In this document: positions 32,524 through 64,000 of the stretch, in pieces | How positions within the stretch are numbered: the stretch's first letter is position 1 | Layout: each line of letters opens with the position of its first letter | Source: Bugulina stolonifera | Taxonomy: Eukaryota; Bryozoa; Gymnolaemata; Cheilostomatida; Bugulidae | Reading direction: 5' to 3' | DNA: 64,000 nucleotides | NCBI GenBank assembly: GCA_935421135.1 | Contig: OW285191.1 | Span: 2,542,001 to 2,606,000, forward strand | Position numbers and translations under genes: made by a program | The notes under the pieces: generated by a model | Seen by the model: only the letters and a program-made list of their open reading frames with translations | Database searches by the model: none | Told to the model about the DNA's origin: nothing

Positions 32524-33344
32524 AATTCAGAGATGTGTGCAAGTTTTATTTTGGAAACTCAAGTTTCCATGGCCAACTCTTAATTGTGACTCTTCAAGTT
32601 ACAAGTCAATTCTTTCAGTGACAGATCAAAACATTCAAGTTATGAGTTAAATATTTACATGTCACCAGAAACTCAAGTTTTTGTCAAGTTATCCAAGTTA
32701 ACTACAAGCAAATTTCAATTCAATTCTTTTCTTGTTTAACTCGAGTCTTTTTATAGAGTTATTGGGTTAATATTTAGCTTATGGTGAAATGTTGTTAGGA
32801 AATTGTATTAAAAGTTTAAATTTCAAAGCAAAATGTCACAGACTTAGTGTAAAATGTGGTATAATTGTGGTAGTGGCTGGTGGTCATAACTGTGGTTATT
32901 TCTATTCATAACAATTCACAGCTACCCAATGAAAACCCGAGTTATTGAACATTTCAACATAATGATGTGTGAGTTGAGAGTCTTTGATCATAGCCATAAT
33001 TGAATTACAATTCAAGTTACAAGTTTTTGACAGCTGTATATTCAAGTTACGAGTCTTTCTAATAAGCCATAAAATGTTGCTTGAATTAACTTGAGTGAGT
33101 TTTTAACTCGAGTCTGGCATTTCTACAAATTATCTATTATCTTATACGTGTATATAAAATACAATACTTAACTAACATTTATATTATCGTTCTAAATAAT
33201 ATTATAATAACCCATGGATTTTATTCAATTTCATGTATAATTATAATAATGATAATGTATTGCATTAGATTAAGATTTCTATTCTCCATTAATTAAATGA
33301 AAATGAAAAATTATTATTTAATTTTTAGAATTTTATACAATATG
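32524..33344. other. Intergenic, AT-rich, scattered CAAGTT motifs
   Basis: No gene. The stretch 32545-33115 is unusually rich in TCAAGTT and its variants in both orientations (ACTTGA, AACTCGAGTC), likely an old degenerate repeat. Confidence 0.45.
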
Positions 33345-33741
33345 CTGATGTCCTGTGGGACCCAGCAGAAACTTGTACAAGCAATCAGGTGGAGCATGTA
33401 CAAAACAAAGCCATTAGATTTGTAAAAAACATCAAAGGACGGCATGGCGTCTCAAAGGGACGTACTGATCTTGGACTACAAACATTAAAAGACAGGAGAA
33501 AGAATCACAGACTCTCTCTTTTAATGAGAATTCTCTCACAAAAAGACAGACATGAAGCCCTATCCTCTGCATACGGTGATATCATAAACAACAAATGTCA
33601 ACTTCCTGTCTGTACTAACAAGAGCTGCGAAAAGAGGAGAACCTACCTCAATCTATGCTGCATCACATATCTATCACAACAGTCGTCTACCAAGAACCAT
33701 ACGAGATCTAAGGATAGCGCCTCCACAATCCTAATCTAAAA
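33345..33741 (+). mobile_element. Non-LTR retrotransposon RT tail (relic)
   Basis: The frame gives VLWDP, then VEHVQNKAIRFVKNIKGRHG and LQTLKDRRKNHRLSLLMRIL, the conserved end of CR1/Jockey-like reverse transcriptases (WDP....E.VQ.KAIRFV...L.L..RR...RL.LL.KI), up to a stop near 33739. It is 5' truncated and resembles the relic at 14715-15062, so probably the same family. Confidence 0.75.
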
Positions 33742-34287
33742 ATTGAAAGCGTCAAAATGAAAATGCTGGAAAACTGCAAAACCACTGTCTTTTCCCCTTA
33801 TCTTAAACATAGGAGGCCCTCTATTTTTGTACCATTTTGGTAGAGTTAGAGTGTCCTAAATTCATTGAGGTGAGAATTATATTATTTTTTTAAAAATATA
33901 ATAATTATTATTTTATTATAATTATATCATGATTATTTTTATTCTACATACTATAACATCATTTGCCCCCCGTGCGCTACAGAGAATAACACCTACATTA
34001 CATACGATGTCTTGGATGGGCTTCTTTAGTAACTGGTGCTATGCAACAGCATTACAATGCTTTGCCCATTAAAATTACAATTTTATTTTAGATTATTTAG
34101 CTTTTCCATGTAAATTTTAGCGGAAGCTTAGCCATCTCTGACTGCAACGTTATTGACACGAAGGTCGAGTCGTCCAGCAATTACTAGACATATCACCCGT
34201 CTCACTCAATAGGAGGGCATAAATCCTGGGCTAACTTCAAGACTGTCTAGGGATTTTTGGTTTGTTCTGTGTGGGCCTACAGGCTAC
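33742..34287. other. Intergenic, no gene seen
   Basis: AT-rich with no supported feature. Confidence 0.45.
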
Positions 34288-34373
34288 TGATTAGAGTTAG
34301 AAATTGTCCTCTCCCGATCTCTCTTTTCCCGGAAGAGGACAACTTCTAATTATGACCAAGAGCTTATTAGTGC
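34288..34373. mobile_element. Foldback MITE, family A copy 3 (left arm truncated)
   Basis: The right arm, ending GAGCTTATTAGTGC, matches copy 1. The left arm begins only at the inner GTTAGAAATTGTCC part. Confidence 0.65.
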
Positions 34374-35032
34374 CTATGATTTTCCTCCCTAGTCCGATGT
34401 GGGAGTGGGTCTCAAAATCTGGAGTATCCTGCCACATGCAGAGGGGTGTAACTCCTAATGATAGCAATATAACTTATGACTGTACCCACATGCCCATGTG
34501 GGTTATGTGTGTTCAGCAAACTGTGGCACAGTCATCATTTATATTGTTATCATATGAGTTGCACCCCTTCTGCTATGAATTACATGTACAGTATATATTA
34601 TAATATAAAATATACAATGTACGTATATACATGTAAATATATAATACGACTTGCATGACTTGACAGTGGTTGCATATAATGTGTATTAAAAACACCAAAT
34701 TTATTAAACATCACACTTAGCTACCATCATATGGTCTCAAAAAGGTAACACTAGATTCTACTTAGGCATGTCATGGTTAATAGTAGTACAGAGTAGAAAT
34801 AGAGTGGAGACGACTTCCACTAGTAATATAGTGAATTAAATTCAGTACAAATATAGAAAATACAATAATTTGTGGGAGCTTGTCAAGTTGATGTGTTACA
34901 TTATCATAGGGTTAGCACTGGCAAATATGTTTGGCATATAGAAAGCTATAATGGCAGAAGATGGACTTGCATGTATAAGTAGTGAATGAATAGTGAATAG
35001 TAAAGTAGTGACTGGGTCAGAGTTGACTCTGT
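34374..35032. other. 3' flank of the ABCC10-like gene
   Basis: From about 34690 this is the parent of the duplicated segment at 20325-20728. It should contain the 3' untranslated region on the minus strand. No separate gene is seen. Confidence 0.5.
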
Positions 35033-62751
<27,719 letters not shown>

Positions 62752-63267
62752 CCTACCGCCAACAGCTCTGTAAAGATAGTGGGTGTATGTTAGTACATTA
62801 ATAACAGCATGCTAGTCACATAATTTTAATCCTCCTCTTACTTGTCAAGATTCTCCAAGAAAACTAAAATATTACGTATTTGAAGTTGGTTAGGAGAGGA
62901 ATACCCGATGATGAACTGAAGGTGCCTTTCGAGTTGTACAACAATGGAATATAGATTATTCTTTGGTACTATTTAAGGAAATATTTCTATTTTGCTAATT
63001 CTGATTCTAATAATTAAAATATACATCAGGAAGCCAACAAAAAATAAAGAAAATTATACCAGAATAATTATGACAGTGCTATATAATAAAAATATATGAT
63101 ACAAATGTGAGGTTGAAAAATAAATGTCTTTGTATAGAGCCACCCTATATGCCAGCTAACGTACATTATCCATAGCAGCATATGCTATCTGGACCAATGA
63201 CCAGGGTGCTTTAATCGACGCACCATAGAAATTCATGTCCTCTTAACGCCTCTTATTAGTCATGCAT
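62752..63267. other. Upstream region of the ABCC10-like gene
   Basis: On the minus strand an acceptor-like TTTACAG at about 62770 and a donor-like ACAAGTAAGA near 62840 suggest a short 5' untranslated exon. No other coding sequence is supported. Confidence 0.35.
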
Positions 63268-63410
63268 TTGTACTAGTTACTAAATGAGATCAGTACTAGT
63301 ACTAGTTACTAAATGAGATCAGTACTAGTACTAGTTACTAAATGAGATCAGTACTAGTACTAGTTACTAAATGAGATCAGTACTAGTACTAGTTACTAAA
63401 TGAGATCATA
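63268..63410. repeat. Tandem repeat, about 31-bp unit
   Basis: Five near-identical copies of a unit containing CTAGTTACTAAATGAGATCA, joined by AGTACTAGTA palindromes. Confidence 0.9.
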
Positions 63411-64000
63411 GCGGTTTTGGCCATTTTTTATATATATGATGTATATATAAATGCATATATAATGTGATAATTTCCTTGCTAAAAGTACATGATGTATTGA
63501 TAGATTAAACAGTATTAAAATATACTTTACTGTTCATGTGTGGATTTATAAATGTTTGATCCAAAGTGCAGCTCAATTTGTTGGTGTTTTTTAAAATAAC
63601 ACACAACCTTCACTGTCACTAAGTCTGAGTAATGTGTCTACGAATGATTTGGTGCTAGTGTAGTCTGTTGACCTTCTTCACACACCTGAGGTGACTTTGG
63701 TTTGGCAGTTTTGTAATTTTGGTTTGAACTACTGAGCTTGAAAACTTATAGCTTATATCCAATAGAAAAGCCAGATAATTTATAAATATATACATTAATG
63801 CATTGTAAGCTTATAGTTATATGGATGTTACATACATTTAGATAACAAAACAATAAAACAATACTAAAATATAATCATTACTATTACTATAGATATAGTT
63901 ACTACATGTACACGTATATTAACTTTTCTCACTTTCATTCATTTAGCACAGTACAATATACAACAAACCAAAGCTGAAGTAGTGTGCCAGTATAACCAAG
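63411..64000. other. Intergenic, no gene seen
   Basis: AT-rich. No coding exon, RNA gene or element end can be supported. Confidence 0.45.

Overview
The window is animal nuclear DNA. Genes are split by GT-AG introns, a conserved eukaryotic ribosome-biogenesis gene (IMP4) and a full-length ABCC10/MRP7-type transporter gene are present, and the rest is AT-rich sequence full of tandem repeats and transposon relics. A marine invertebrate is likely. A sponge is plausible from the ankyrin-repeat protein style and repeat landscape, but I cannot prove the phylum.

Layout. 1-3021: gene-poor, with a small tandem array and one foldback MITE. 3028-12737: a 9.7-kb Polinton/Maverick-type element with long GC-rich terminal inverted repeats (TIRs) and an intact 6-bp target duplication. 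It carries two divergent genes, a spliced two-module putative ssDNA-binding protein on the minus strand and a spliced protein-primed-type family B DNA polymerase on the plus strand. A large inverted array of short repeats separates them. No integrase, packaging ATPase, protease or capsid gene is visible, and the polymerase has three disabling lesions. 12744-16839: MITEs, a non-LTR retrotransposon tail and a tRNA-like SINE. 16840-20217: IMP4, six exons, plus strand. 20325-21120: a duplicated piece of the ABC transporter 3' end. 24640-27170: a decayed Ty3/gypsy element. 27473-28828: an ankyrin-repeat protein, minus strand. 28925-34380: several MITE-like elements, a triplicated unit and another LINE tail. 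35033-62751: the ABCC10-like gene, minus strand, 26 coding exons, 1513 codons plus stop. Its exon phases all agree. Its introns hold further transposons and many minisatellites.

Two observations stand out. First, the Polinton-type element appears reduced to replication genes around a central inverted-repeat block. Second, at least four introns of the ABCC10-like gene contain minisatellites whose repeat unit spans an exon-intron junction, so each array multiplies real splice sites (two donors, two acceptors). Another intron carries a mirror-image copy of its own donor in a long hairpin. IMP4 and ABCC10 are housekeeping and transport genes with no evident functional link; they converge tail to tail.
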